A DNA stretch of 64,000 nt, taken from the NCBI RefSeq assembly GCF_020510565.1, contig NZ_CP075189.1, forward strand, positions 2,960,501-3,024,500, given 5' to 3'. The notes under the pieces are model-generated. The model did no database searches. It had not been told where the DNA came from and worked only from the letters and a program-made list of their open reading frames with translations. The DNA comes from Ferribacterium limneticum. Lineage in GTDB: Bacteria > Pseudomonadota > Gammaproteobacteria > Burkholderiales > Rhodocyclaceae. Of the stretch, positions 19,801 through 26,847 are shown in pieces. Position 1 is the first letter of the stretch. Every line of letters begins with the position of its first letter. The translations under genes were made by a program, and so were the position numbers.

Positions 19801-22800
19801 TTCGGCAAACTTCTCACCAAGCGTGATTGCCGACGTTTCCACCGTCAATTTGCCGCCCTTGCCCAGCGCGTAAGCGGACAGCGTGCCATCGAGGAACAAA
19901 CTGGCATCCCGAAGATCGCCATCGCCTCCAAAATTGTAAGCAGCCCCCTCGACACCGCCGGTAGCGAGCTTGATGGATCCGGCATTGCCCGCAGTCAACT
20001 TGCCGCTGGAATTCACCCAACCGCCACCGGAAACATCGATAGCGCTGCCGGCGCGCAAGTCGATGTCGTAGGCCGAAACAAGGCTGACACTACCGCCGTC
20101 AATGGACTTGGCCATCTTGCTGAGGCGATTGCCCAGATAATCGTTGACCCAGACCCCGGCGGTCGACAGGCTAGAGCCCGAATCAAGCAGCAAGGTAGAG
20201 TATTTCGCTTCGTTGGTCGATGGCGCATCAAGCGATTTACCGCTCATATCCAGCGTGCTCAGTGCAATCTTGCCGCTCGGCGCCGAAATATCACCGGCCA
20301 CGTAGATTTGCCGGCCGGATGCCGAAAAACTGCCGCCAGCCGCCAGATCGAGCGTGACTTCGGTCGGAATATCGATCCGCCCTTCGCTTGAAATCTCGAA
20401 ACGCGAAAAACCGGCATCGGCGATCAATTCCGACAATTCGAGTTTCGGCCCGGCCGCATCGTCAGCCTTTAGCCCACTGGCTGCCGTCGCTGCGCCCTTG
20501 ACAAAGCTAATCTGGGCGCGATCGAAGACCGCCGCGATCTGGGCCTGGCTGGCCAGGTCGCGATCCTGGACAACATAATGCTGCCCGAAGTCCTTGACGA
20601 TCAGCCGGCCACCGTAGGGAACCGCATAACGATTGCTGGACGGGTCCCCCATTTCGCGCTGCCGCGTACCGACTGTGGTTTTTGCCAGCAAATTGCCGTC
20701 GACCGCAAGGCTGTGCCCGGACAAGCTAACAGTGCCGGCGCTCTTGCCCTCGACGTAGGCGGATTCATTGCGACTGACGGTCGTCAGCGAAAGGTAGGGA
20801 ATCGAAGTCGGCGCATCATTCAGGCGATAGCTCTTGCCATTCACGGCCGTGGCGATCGACTCCTGGACAGCGCTTGCAGCGAAGTCAACCTTGCCACCAG
20901 ACACATCGAGCGTCGAACCGGATTTGACGATCACGCTTCCCGTGGAACCCAGCGAAACCTCCCCGCCGGTTGCTGCCTTCTCGAATACAGTCTGCCCGAC
21001 CTTGTTGACCCAGCCATCCAGGTTGGCGATGCTCACCTTGTCGCGAATGTCGACCCAGGCTTTCTGGCCACGCAAGGTGCCGGAGCGCTGCACCGCGTTG
21101 TCGGCGAATTCATCGCCGCGCAACTCCACCTCGATGAAGAGGTCGGCAACCGACTTGCCCTTCTTCGTTCCCCATTGATCCTCGCCCGAGGCATCGACGC
21201 CGGATGCATCGATGCGTGCACCATCATCGACGAAGATACCCACACCCGCCTGGGGTGTAGCCGTTCTTTCAGGAACCAGCGGGTCTGTGGCAAACGCAGA
21301 AAACTCGCCGAACTTCTCACTTGCATTTAGGCGGATATTGCCGCCACGAGCCTCGATATCGGCGTCTGCAACGACAATCTTACTGGCGACAGCCTCTATC
21401 GACGATTTGATGAAAGTCTGGTCGGCAGTCAGGGTCTTTTTGTTGCGGCCATCGATGTCGATCACTGTCTGGCTACCCGGCGCGAACGTCAGCTTGCCGC
21501 CCACCTGGCCAGTTACGAAGGCCGAAACGTCATCAGCCGTGCTGCTCACGGAATTCGACGTCGATGCCAACACGCCCTGCTCGCCGTACTGGCGATAAAA
21601 CAGCGACGCGGCGGGCACCCCTTCATCCTGCGTATTGAGTTGATCGCGCGCAACGAGGTGGATCGAGCCGTTTGATGTCACCGACGTGCTCGCCCGCAGA
21701 ATCCCGGCCTGGGTTATTTCGTGCCCAACCAGGGTGATGTCGCCGAAAGGCACGCTGATCGTGCCCCGATTGATCACAGCGTTGGCATCGTCGTTGCGCG
21801 ACAGGGCGACCCAACTCTTGTTTACGTCGTCACGGACCATGTAGAACGGATTGACCTCGGCGGTAAATCCGCGCATGAATGACGAGTAACCGGGCTTCAG
21901 GTATAGATCTGCGCCGGCTGCCAGCAAAGCCTGGCCGTTGTCCGAAGTGATCTGACCGACCTGGTCAATTTTCATCCCCGCCAGAATGACGTAGCCATTG
22001 CTTCCGCTTTCAATCTGCGCGCCGGACTGAACCTTGATCGTTGCCTGACGAACTGTCGCCAGAGCATCGCTGACGATTGTCTTCAGCGCCGGGTCATTCT
22101 CACTGAACTTCGTGGGTCTTGCATTGAGATAAAACGCCCGCGTGTTAACGTTTTTTTGTCCGAGCAGCCCGGTTCCGACAATGTTCGGATTCATTCCGAG
22201 TGCCGAGGCAACGAAATTATTCGCCGAAACGCGAGCATTGCTGCCGAAGTCGATCCCTTTTTCGTTGATCAACACGAATTGGCCGTTTGCCTTGAGAATG
22301 CCATCGATACTGGTACGACCGGCCCGATTCAGGGCAAGACCATCGACCGCAGTGCGATCCGGATCGTAGACATAGTTGTAGGCTACACTCCCCGTAGAGG
22401 ACTGAACAAACTCCACCGCTTTGCCGGCGCCGACACCGAAACCGCTCACCCAGTCGATTTCAGCAACGCTGCCGCGCTGGTTTACGGTCAGCAGATCGGT
22501 CTCAGTTGAACCGGAGACCAGCATGGTCGTGCCGTTCAGGTTGACCGCCTTCGTTGCGTTAACAATCCCCTTCTGGTTGACCGCCAAGGCAGCGAGGGTG
22601 ACGACACCCCCGGGACCAGTGTCGATGTGCCCGCTGTTGGTCGCTGTACCGTCCAGCGTTGCATTGCTGCCCAGGCTGTCCTTGAAGGTAGCGGCCTGGG
22701 TTTCAACCAGCAAGCCGCGCAGCGACGGTTCGTCGGGCGCGGTCACGATAACCTTGCCACCCGCTGCCAGAATCGTCTCGATGCTGCCAGCTCCCCCAAT

Positions 22801-23520
22801 GAACCCCTGATTATCGACTGACTTTGGCGCAATCAGGACGACCTTGCCGCCATCCGCAGCGGTGATCCGCGCCCCCGTTTCGACCACCACGGTGCTTTGC
22901 GCCGGTTCGCCGGCCACCGCGCCGTAGGCGAAGGTCAGGCTGTCACCCTTGGTCGTCGGCAAGCCGGTGGCCAGCAGCTTGCTCATCATTGTCTCGGACA
23001 TGCCAAGTGCGGAAGCGACCAGACCACCGACGTTAACCTCGGCACCCGCGCCAAACAGAATGCCATTCTGATTGATCAGATAGACCTGACCGTTGGCCTT
23101 CAGCTGGCCCATGATCTGGCTCGGACTGTTGTCCCAGATACGGTTCAGGACCCGCGAGGTACTATCCGGCTGCGCGAACTCGACCTTGTATCCGCTTGCG
23201 ATGTCAAAGCTCTTCCAGTTCAGCCCCAGCGTGCGGCTATCCGTATTGATCGTCATCGTGTTGCCGACCGTCGACGGCTGCCCACCAGTCACCGCTCCGG
23301 AAAAAACAAAAGGTCTGCCTACCGCCGTGGATGGAACAGGAAGGGGTCCGCGGCCGGCCGCTAGAGCCATTTCGCCCCCCGCAGCAGCGGCTAACCCCAG
23401 AACCACGGCCGCAACGCGCCGGCGATTGCTCTTCTTGCCGCGCCCGCGCACGTTTTCCGCAACTGCAACCCAGCTATTGCGCTCGCTGTTGAAAATCAGC
23501 CGATAGATTCCGTGGTTCAT
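10858..23520 (-). CDS. Giant two-partner secretion exoprotein (FHA-like TpsA)
   Basis: A 4220-residue filamentous-haemagglutinin-like exoprotein, predicted to form a long beta-helix exported by the adjacent TpsB. It starts with an extended signal peptide region (MNHGIYRLIFNSERNSWVAV, then a basic stretch and a hydrophobic core). The TPS secretion domain follows at about residues 60-180 (QVYLINQNGILFGAGAEVNV). A second TPS-like copy lies at about 340-450 (FVLINEKGIDFGSNARVSAN). Thousands of residues of Gly/Ser/Asp-rich repeats follow, with phrases such as IDVSGG and ITLTAGEDI. Between residues about 2810 and 3180 there are four modules ending in FDGxxFRxS that resemble phage tail fibres. The C-terminal part, ending GDAGLRSTGNITLGARVVLN, fits DUF3739, followed by a Pro/Ala-rich tail with no toxin domain. 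It lies 30 bases after tpsB. An adhesin or matrix role is inferred. Confidence 0.93.
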   Translation of the reverse strand: MNHGIYRLIFNSERNSWVAVAENVRGRGKKSNRRRVAAVVLGLAAAAGGEMALAAGRGPLPVPSTAVGRPFVFSGAVTGGQPSTVGNTMTINTDSRTLGLNWKSFDIASGYKVEFAQPDSTSRVLNRIWDNSPSQIMGQLKANGQVYLINQNGILFGAGAEVNVGGLVASALGMSETMMSKLLATGLPTTKGDSLTFAYGAVAGEPAQSTVVVETGARITAADGGKVVLIAPKSVDNQGFIGGAGSIETILAAGGKVIVTAPDEPSLRGLLVETQAATFKDSLGSNATLDGTATNSGHIDTGPGGVVTLAALAVNQKGIVNATKAVNLNGTTMLVSGSTETDLLTVNQRGSVAEIDWVSGFGVGAGKAVEFVQSSTGSVAYNYVYDPDRTAVDGLALNRAGRTSIDGILKANGQFVLINEKGIDFGSNARVSANNFVASALGMNPNIVGTGLLGQKNVNTRAFYLNARPTKFSENDPALKTIVSDALATVRQATIKVQSGAQIESGSNGYVILAGMKIDQVGQITSDNGQALLAAGADLYLKPGYSSFMRGFTAEVNPFYMVRDDVNKSWVALSRNDDANAVINRGTISVPFGDITLVGHEITQAGILRASTSVTSNGSIHLVARDQLNTQDEGVPAASLFYRQYGEQGVLASTSNSVSSTADDVSAFVTGQVGGKLTFAPGSQTVIDIDGRNKKTLTADQTFIKSSIEAVASKIVVADADIEARGGNIRLNASEKFGEFSAFATDPLVPERTATPQAGVGIFVDDGARIDASGVDASGEDQWGTKKGKSVADLFIEVELRGDEFADNAVQRSGTLRGQKAWVDIRDKVSIANLDGWVNKVGQTVFEKAATGGEVSLGSTGSVIVKSGSTLDVSGGKVDFAASAVQESIATAVNGKSYRLNDAPTSIPYLSLTTVSRNESAYVEGKSAGTVSLSGHSLAVDGNLLAKTTVGTRQREMGDPSSNRYAVPYGGRLIVKDFGQHYVVQDRDLASQAQIAAVFDRAQISFVKGAATAASGLKADDAAGPKLELSELIADAGFSRFEISSEGRIDIPTEVTLDLAAGGSFSASGRQIYVAGDISAPSGKIALSTLDMSGKSLDAPSTNEAKYSTLLLDSGSSLSTAGVWVNDYLGNRLSKMAKSIDGGSVSLVSAYDIDLRAGSAIDVSGGGWVNSSGKLTAGNAGSIKLATGGVEGAAYNFGGDGDLRDASLFLDGTLSAYALGKGGKLTVETSAITLGEKFAEDSRAWSRSDRLEKEQVGAAFDAGFVDRGGFFSFSFVGRDGVTVLDRAQVSPDPVSWSLAGLPGYRFRSTSSAVGSFAQSVALHPELRAGLTSLSLATRSREFGDLHVGEGAYLGVSAQGSIDLVSMAQLTVLGTLEAPAGQISLRRPKDYDEKVSTKGYNQLELEFSDTKQSESIYLGSNSRLLAAGTTVLSADTRSALESGATAESLLAESRYKGSVLNGGTVSLDAGFGYLVTREGSQIDVSGASVTLNAATSNGQGGVSYPAQTVGSTGGTVNFKAREGMLIDGGFAATGKQGALGGTFTLSFIDVDYKSNPWDIDKPENGDFTAEQLASMADRQLTLYQSTGGHAANWLLDGDGGSYLAGDTLLNSLKYNGQAALDLALLTSGGFGSWSLTSQHEMRFSGAITATANNQLKLLASKFSAADDTTVVTLTAAAAQIGNIRTGATASTASIGNAKATINALDIGLVGTFDWNGFGTTKFVSQGEIHFDSVGTSVSDYKGQMSAAGDLTFSAARLSPSTYSNFRVDLLADPNSSISITRPEGAVADVSLSAAGRLEFAAPEITHEGTISAPLGEIVFSAPGGKVTLKEGSITSVAADRDLLLGYTTESGTAWKYLGSKITALPNKGVRIDASDTVVASGAKLDLSGGGDALAWEFTAGPGGKTDVLKASSQTFAIVPGWSGFTATDGELQQGYLSATGDLAAPLKAGDRIALADNPAGLNGSYVLLPARYAVLPGAYLVTVTSSKESVLGRVQTQADGSWLVAGSRLAVNFDGTTTTTTAYSATPLTLELASSSVVATRAAYVTTKASQFFYDVDGAKLPGDAGQLTAIGRNSLVFDPAVVAMRVAEISAADGRQRAGSGLEVDLAAPKLRVTDNAGTGTANAGWSVLDQEKLNALGASSILIGGARTVSGMTTTIESVASDVEVNNSHGALSVAEIMMTATDRLTVTENSRIESIGSADVRDIRLSGDGAFMRVAESGQAALTRVDGTVQRAKGDLNIETGASIAGQSLIFDATRNTALDGMVSLGSRRSDGSRESNGAIAIGAGRLNVVGDGSTPADGLTLDNAYLARFATGDQLRLTSYSTLDLYGNAVLGSASLKELIVTAAGVAGHGDAGSVAEIAAQSVRFINPEGSSSFVAGDTLGGGRLGIQATMVEFGENATATGRKAETAGFAIRGFSDVDVVASGDVRFAGIGVTAIDNVDGSGNAANLNIDAARVVTVGTADHLLVASGATTITRNAKASTAESDVGLGGTLDLRGKSLDVSGKIDVAGGTLTLSGTDYLKVLKDAFVGAEGKKVAFDDTYAYASGGRIALKSQNGDVTVQDGAVVSVSADPDGGNAGSLLLVAPQGTVSAAEGTLRGAANEASEQGLLTVDAKSLDLDALTGAVIDNAGTRHFTAGWDIRRRSGDLTLNKEIKADAVKLAADAGNIDIAGIIDASGNKGGTIELYANRAGGVGGWVNLKAGSQLKAYAEESVGAGQGTKGQGGTVIVGVSASDAADDLATGISFDGESGGKAAASIDVSTAVDSTADKGKVIFRAPRQDTLGNLTGFDGAIIVSNDALASVLPTSYVVSPSTAVSTLGWGTTVSIRLSASSIAQATLDLSGLGSKNVLRADGTALSDNDLVSATTGKVLVFDGSTFRISPTAASAIPATPASAALTSGAYQVSGSAPVAWGMTAFKAAAANLATTQIKVAGKSYALLGSNGSPLAAGAIKKDQNVLVVFDGTAFRVSPTTHTAARTVNLATGPTATQYRVDSASTVAGLVSGSVVTFTATAQATAGATLKVGGNSAVVLLKADGTPLDSEVKESGVLKTAATFEAGQSVVAVFDGSAFRISTLALKDTGTVANTYKVTPTVKPVSNAEVTTDGYTVTFRARQANTGAGKLTVVTEASTSGTTINLKQADGSALKSGDIKNDQLLTAVYNTNADGTGEFRLVGGTELASAPVTDSAMATVNLQGNISGAASVALEAVNTTRKSGEVVLGTDQQRFIVERTAQAAALKGKSFVAVADAEGRLEVVFRPGEEIRSTGDISVSGDWDFSSARYASQPGTLSLRAGGDLNVAGTLNDGFGELVTGDSSFRAVSRDAQLASSGDSWSFRLVAGADSAQAQPMATRSETSEGSILIGTNKLVRTGTGTIEMAASKDIKLFDRAAIYTAGVDAATQPDGFVAASAPSRTAVGEKSAFSMFPSGGGDISLTAGEDILMVKSGDKDPDERHINEWLFRAGGKSASLQWWSRIASFQQGVAAFGGGDVKVTAGREVSNLVVALPTNGRVPQIDGVSQPDSAVVQGGGDLTVRTPGTITGGLFYVENGVMRIDAGALKFDVGLALGNAPAIVTAKGDIELGNVFNPLWVDTDYVYNTYNGEKNLAGNKGTVAWTNANKTNNEYDVRFGTYGENTKLDVVSAAGDVALNGKGSFFGKSDDETHRLMPSRVKVAALNGDIEGSVAQASGKNGQLDLLAQGSISLTDTFITQLDVPAELLPSVRNPLKNTGINGRSGFSLIGLLSSGSVLEQHSATGWHADDTEPSRLVALNGDIVAKTSDFSKYSQFNEAVRVVAGGDVTDFNVSIQHAHAGDVSSIVAGGDVGFAYQTTGEPGKVKAVAAHSLGIEVTGPGSVEVDAGGTVDLADTGGIVSRGNLENPYLPEGGASVLVAAGATPDYESLRVFLKVGKEIGNAELRMRFFTLLREYGKEAQKTGDESYYEKGRLLAQALFPSEKIGRGDIKLSVSQIKTEQGGGIHAFAPGGSIQVGVAVPTLEKKASQQGIFTIRDGEIFAYVANNFLVNQSRVFTLDGGDIMIWADKGDINAGSGSKTQISTPPPVLVIRDGQIVLDTSNSISGSGIGVLASRDDTQASDMSLFAPEGAIDAGDAGLRSTGNITLGARVVLNANNIQASGNVSGAPAPVTAAAPVAAVTNPTNNENKALEEVAPAAGKRDGAGGMLTVEVLDSEPATAQTPATTEPSAPAKAPNNDDERKPKSSSAG
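13980..15100 (-). repeat. Four phage-tail-fibre-like modules inside tpsA
   Basis: Four in-frame modules of about 85-105 residues end in FDGSTFRIS, FDGTAFRVS, FDGSAFRIS and GEFRLVGG. Each follows a pattern of a T-F-x-A strand, then LKxADGxxL, then xVxAVFDG. The same plan is common in phage tail-fibre and collar proteins. They interrupt the usual haemagglutinin-type repeats. Confidence 0.7.
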
Positions 23521-23550
23521 GCTTTACCCCTGTTTAATCCGTCAGGCCTA

Positions 23551-25128
23551 TCAGAATTCGTAACCCAGGCGCACATGCCCGCGCAGGTCGCCGTGTTTGG
23601 TGCGTGGTCCGTCCAGCAGGGCATGTCCGACATCGAGCACCATCAACGGGCCACCCTTGTCGCCCTTCAGGCGCAGGCCAAGCCCGGCACTGGCCAGTGA
23701 AAAATCACTGGTCTGACCGGCCGGCGGGTTGTTCAGCCACAACTGCGCGCCCTCGACAAAAACCAAGGCGCGCAAGGCGGCCGAGCCAATCTCCGCAAAA
23801 GCCGGCGTCTTGACCTCGCCACGCAGCCGCCAACCGGCATCGCCCGCCGCTTCGCCTTCGAAATAGCCGCGCACGTTATCCATGCCGCCGGCCAGAATCT
23901 GCTCCGGCGAAACCAGAGGCTGTTTGCTGAACTGGAAATCCATCCGGGCCGAACCTTCCCAGCCCAGCACCCGTTTTGCATACGTCATATCACCACGCAA
24001 GACCGAGAACCCCGGGCGGGCGTAGGTACGCCGGCATTCGAACTGGTCCATCTGCACACCCTGGCAATCGACCTGCCGCGAAATCATGTTCAGGTTCACT
24101 ACCAAGCCGAGGTTGCCGCTGAAATCGCCGAACTCGCCCAGACGGCTGAAGCTGTACTGCGCCACCAGCGGCATGTAGCGCAACGGCGTGTTCTTGGCAT
24201 CCGAGCCCAGCGCATTCTGGGTCTCGGCAAGATCCTTGAAATCAAGCCCAAGCGACAGCGAATGAAACAGATTGGCCACGCCGGCCGGCTGCGGCAGGGT
24301 AAATGAAATGCGGCCGCCAATCGTCGTACCCTTACCGACCACGGTACTACCCACCGCCGAGCCGATATTGCTGTTCGAACTCTGGATAAAGGCCGACAGC
24401 GAGCGCGTCTCGCTCAAGGGCAGGCTGTAAAAACCGGCCAGCACGCTCACCTCATCCGGTTTTTCCGGGGAAACCACGTAGTTCAAGCCGGCGCTGTGCT
24501 GTTTCTGGAACAGGTTGCCGTAGCGTATGCCGGCCTCCAGGCGGGACTCGGACGTATCCGGGCTTTGCCGGTTATTCAGTTCGACATTGCCGTGCAGCGG
24601 CAAACTGTCTTCAACCGCCAGTTCGACCTCCATCGTTCCCGGCCGCACGCCGGGGCGCAGCAATGGGGTCACGCGACGGTCCGGCGAACGCCCGGCCTGG
24701 GCCAGCTCGGCCTGCATGGTAGGAAAATGAGGCACTGCGCCCGGCGCTAGTTCCGGCACTTCGCTGCGCAGATCGGTCCGCGAGGTGTACTTGTTGCCGC
24801 TGACCTTCAGTCGCTCGACCTGCCCTTCGATGACCTGCAGGCGAATCACCCCGCCGGCAACCGACTGCTCGGGCAAGGCTACCGATACCGAAAGATAGCC
24901 GTTCTTCTGGTAGGCCGCCTCCAGCGCGGCGCGCGCCTTTTCCACATCGACGACGGTTTTCTGCAAACCCAGCCAAGGATAGACGGCGCGCTCGATATCA
25001 ACGTCGGCCAGCACGGTGTTGCCTTCCACCGAGAACTCGAGCAGATCGAAGGTTGCCGCCTGGGCGCCGGTGGCGATGAATGCCAGACCCAGAAGGCCGG
25101 CCGAGAGGGAGTATTTTGAGAGAAGCAT
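23551..25128 (-). CDS. TpsB outer-membrane transporter (FhaC/ShlB family)
   Basis: A 525-residue outer-membrane transporter for the adjacent TpsA. It has a signal peptide (MLLSKYSLSAGLLGLAFIAT), then POTRA domains (from FDLLEFSVEGNTVLADVDIE; second from VIRLQVIEGQVERLKVSGNK). A 16-stranded-type barrel follows, with the family motif VRGYFEGEAAGDAGW (the L6-loop VRGY/F) near residue 425, and the protein ends with the C-terminal aromatic GYEF. The length is typical of FhaC. The start MLLSKY was chosen for its signal peptide; there is no clear ribosome binding site. It is the first gene of the long tps/ExbBD/TonB operon. Confidence 0.95.
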   Translation of the reverse strand: MLLSKYSLSAGLLGLAFIATGAQAATFDLLEFSVEGNTVLADVDIERAVYPWLGLQKTVVDVEKARAALEAAYQKNGYLSVSVALPEQSVAGGVIRLQVIEGQVERLKVSGNKYTSRTDLRSEVPELAPGAVPHFPTMQAELAQAGRSPDRRVTPLLRPGVRPGTMEVELAVEDSLPLHGNVELNNRQSPDTSESRLEAGIRYGNLFQKQHSAGLNYVVSPEKPDEVSVLAGFYSLPLSETRSLSAFIQSSNSNIGSAVGSTVVGKGTTIGGRISFTLPQPAGVANLFHSLSLGLDFKDLAETQNALGSDAKNTPLRYMPLVAQYSFSRLGEFGDFSGNLGLVVNLNMISRQVDCQGVQMDQFECRRTYARPGFSVLRGDMTYAKRVLGWEGSARMDFQFSKQPLVSPEQILAGGMDNVRGYFEGEAAGDAGWRLRGEVKTPAFAEIGSAALRALVFVEGAQLWLNNPPAGQTSDFSLASAGLGLRLKGDKGGPLMVLDVGHALLDGPRTKHGDLRGHVRLGYEF

Positions 25129-25187
25129 AGCCCTAGGATTATCGCCAGACGGCATTACCCTTCCGTGACCAAAAGCACGACAAAAAC

Positions 25188-25200
25188 TAGTCCGTTCGGA
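25188..25200 (+). promoter_or_regulatory. Shared 13-bp motif CTAGTCCRWTCGG, tpsB copy
   Basis: CTAGTCCGTTCGG, 60 bases upstream of the tpsB start. Its inner part GTCCG-TT-CGGAC is an inverted repeat, so it can be read in either direction. The same motif occurs upstream of two PEP-CTERM genes (27841 and 36499) and was not seen elsewhere in the window. Confidence 0.5.
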
Positions 25201-25220
25201 CCATGAAAATATTTCAGGAA

Positions 25221-25253
25221 TAATAAAAACAGCCCATGGATACCATGGGCTGT
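25221..25253 (-). terminator. Rho-independent terminator after the phosphate-binding-like gene
   Basis: A perfect 11-bp stem (ACAGCCCATGG / CCATGGGCTGT) with a three-base loop is followed on the minus strand by TTTTATTA. It separates the 25300-26778 gene from tpsB, so the tps operon probably has its own promoter. Confidence 0.8.
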
Positions 25254-25299
25254 CTTGTCAGGTGCAGGCCGCAAGGAGCGGCCGGAGAACCTTAGCTGA

Positions 25300-26778
25300 T
25301 TAGTAGTTGCGGTTCAGCGGGGCGCACTGGCTGTTGCCGAGGTACTGGGCACGCATGACCTGGGCACCGGAGTATTCGCCACCCGGAATCGCAGCGGCAA
25401 CCTTCTTCAGATCGGTGATGGAGCCAAGGATGGCCGGATCCTGAGCGGAAACCAGGAACTTGTTGATGGCATCCGCCTTGTCGCCGGTGGTGCGGGACGG
25501 GATGTTGAACGAGATCCAGCCCTGCAGATCCCAGGTACCGTCGATCAGGTTGGCCAGGGTCGGGAAGATGCCGGTGCCGGTGGCAACCGGTTCGTTGGCG
25601 GTGTTGTCCCAGGTGTACGTGCCGGCGCCGTTCAGCGAACGGAACTGCCACTTGCCGGTGGTCTTGGAATCCTTCAGGCTGTCCATGGACAGCACGCCGA
25701 CGGCCTTGTGATCAACACCGTTCTTGAAGCTCACCGTAACGGCCGCGCCACTGCGATCCTTGGTACCGTAGGTGGTGTAGCTACCAACCGGCAAAGCGGT
25801 CTTGGCTTCGACAGCCTTGTTCAGGCAGTTGCGAACATCGCCGGAGGTCGAGTTCTCGATGACCACGACACCACCGGTAGCGCCATTGACCGTGTAGGTA
25901 TTGGCAGCGTTGTTCCAGACGGCAGCCAGGGAAGACGTGCGGTCAGCCGGGGTGTTCGCATTCTCGCCACCGCACGGGAAGTTGCCGAAGTACAGGTTGT
26001 CGACGGCCTGGGTGCCGGAGCCCGGCACGCGGCGGCAGACGATCATGTCGCCGGACTCCGAGGGATCGACCTGGTCCCAGGTGCCGATGTTGCCGGCCAT
26101 GATGGCGGAAACCAAGGCCTTGTTGAAGGACACGCTGGCGCCGACGTTGCTGGTGACCGGCACGCCGAAGGCCAGGGAGTAGATCGGGGTGGCAGTCAGC
26201 TCGCCCAGCTCGGCTTCGGTCAAGGTACCAGCGGGAATTTCGCCTTCGGTGTTGATCGGGCCGACGAACAGGGCCGGGGCGACGTCGGAGATGCCGGCAT
26301 CCGGCGCCATGAATTCGCCGTTGGCCTCGAGGGTAACGTCACAGACATACGGGCTAGAAGACGTGCCGGCACCGGAGCCACCGCAGGAAGCGGAGGTGAC
26401 CTTCAGGGATTCGATCTTCTGATTGCGGGCAACCGGATCGACGCCGAAGACGGAGCCGCCCTTGACGCGGTCGATGACGATGACGTTTTTACCGGACCAG
26501 GCACCGGCATCTGCACCGAGCACACCGGCAACGGCTTCGAAGTCCTTGCTGTCGGCGGTGGTGTTGGCGAAGCGGATCGGGGTACCGGTGAACATCTTGG
26601 CGATGATGCCAGTGAACCCCTTCTGGGTGGCGGAAGCGCCAGAGATGAAGATGACGCGGCCGTTGGTGACAGCGTCGTTGACGATGGTCTGCTCAGCAGC
26701 GGACATGGCAGCATTGGCCTGGCCGGACATGGCGGCAAAAGCGACGGCGCACAGGGAAGCGATTTTCTTGACTTGCAT
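25300..26778 (-). CDS. PstS-like periplasmic binding protein
   Basis: A 492-residue secreted protein with signal peptide MQVKKIASLCAVAFAAMSGQ. It looks like a divergent member of the PstS/type II periplasmic binding protein fold: VIFISGASATQKGFTGIIAK near the N-terminus (compare the GA-sugar/phosphate-binding start of PstS), YSLAFGVPVTSN, and CRRVPGSGTQAVDNLYFGN, which resembles the SGTT phosphate-contact loop. It is longer than PstS (about 320-350 residues), with inserts rich in Thr/Gly/Asn and several Cys (ASCGGSG, YVCDV, FPCGGEN, RNCLN). No ABC permease genes accompany it. It sits between a PEP-CTERM gene and the tps operon, so it may be an extracellular or surface-linked binding protein. 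Phosphate as ligand is only inferred. Confidence 0.72.
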   Translation of the reverse strand: MQVKKIASLCAVAFAAMSGQANAAMSAAEQTIVNDAVTNGRVIFISGASATQKGFTGIIAKMFTGTPIRFANTTADSKDFEAVAGVLGADAGAWSGKNVIVIDRVKGGSVFGVDPVARNQKIESLKVTSASCGGSGAGTSSSPYVCDVTLEANGEFMAPDAGISDVAPALFVGPINTEGEIPAGTLTEAELGELTATPIYSLAFGVPVTSNVGASVSFNKALVSAIMAGNIGTWDQVDPSESGDMIVCRRVPGSGTQAVDNLYFGNFPCGGENANTPADRTSSLAAVWNNAANTYTVNGATGGVVVIENSTSGDVRNCLNKAVEAKTALPVGSYTTYGTKDRSGAAVTVSFKNGVDHKAVGVLSMDSLKDSKTTGKWQFRSLNGAGTYTWDNTANEPVATGTGIFPTLANLIDGTWDLQGWISFNIPSRTTGDKADAINKFLVSAQDPAILGSITDLKKVAAAIPGGEYSGAQVMRAQYLGNSQCAPLNRNY

Positions 26779-26847
26779 GGGGAAAACTCCTTGATAGACG
26801 GGTTCAGACTGCCGCGCCGGATGGGCGCAGCAGCCAAATTGCAGTGC

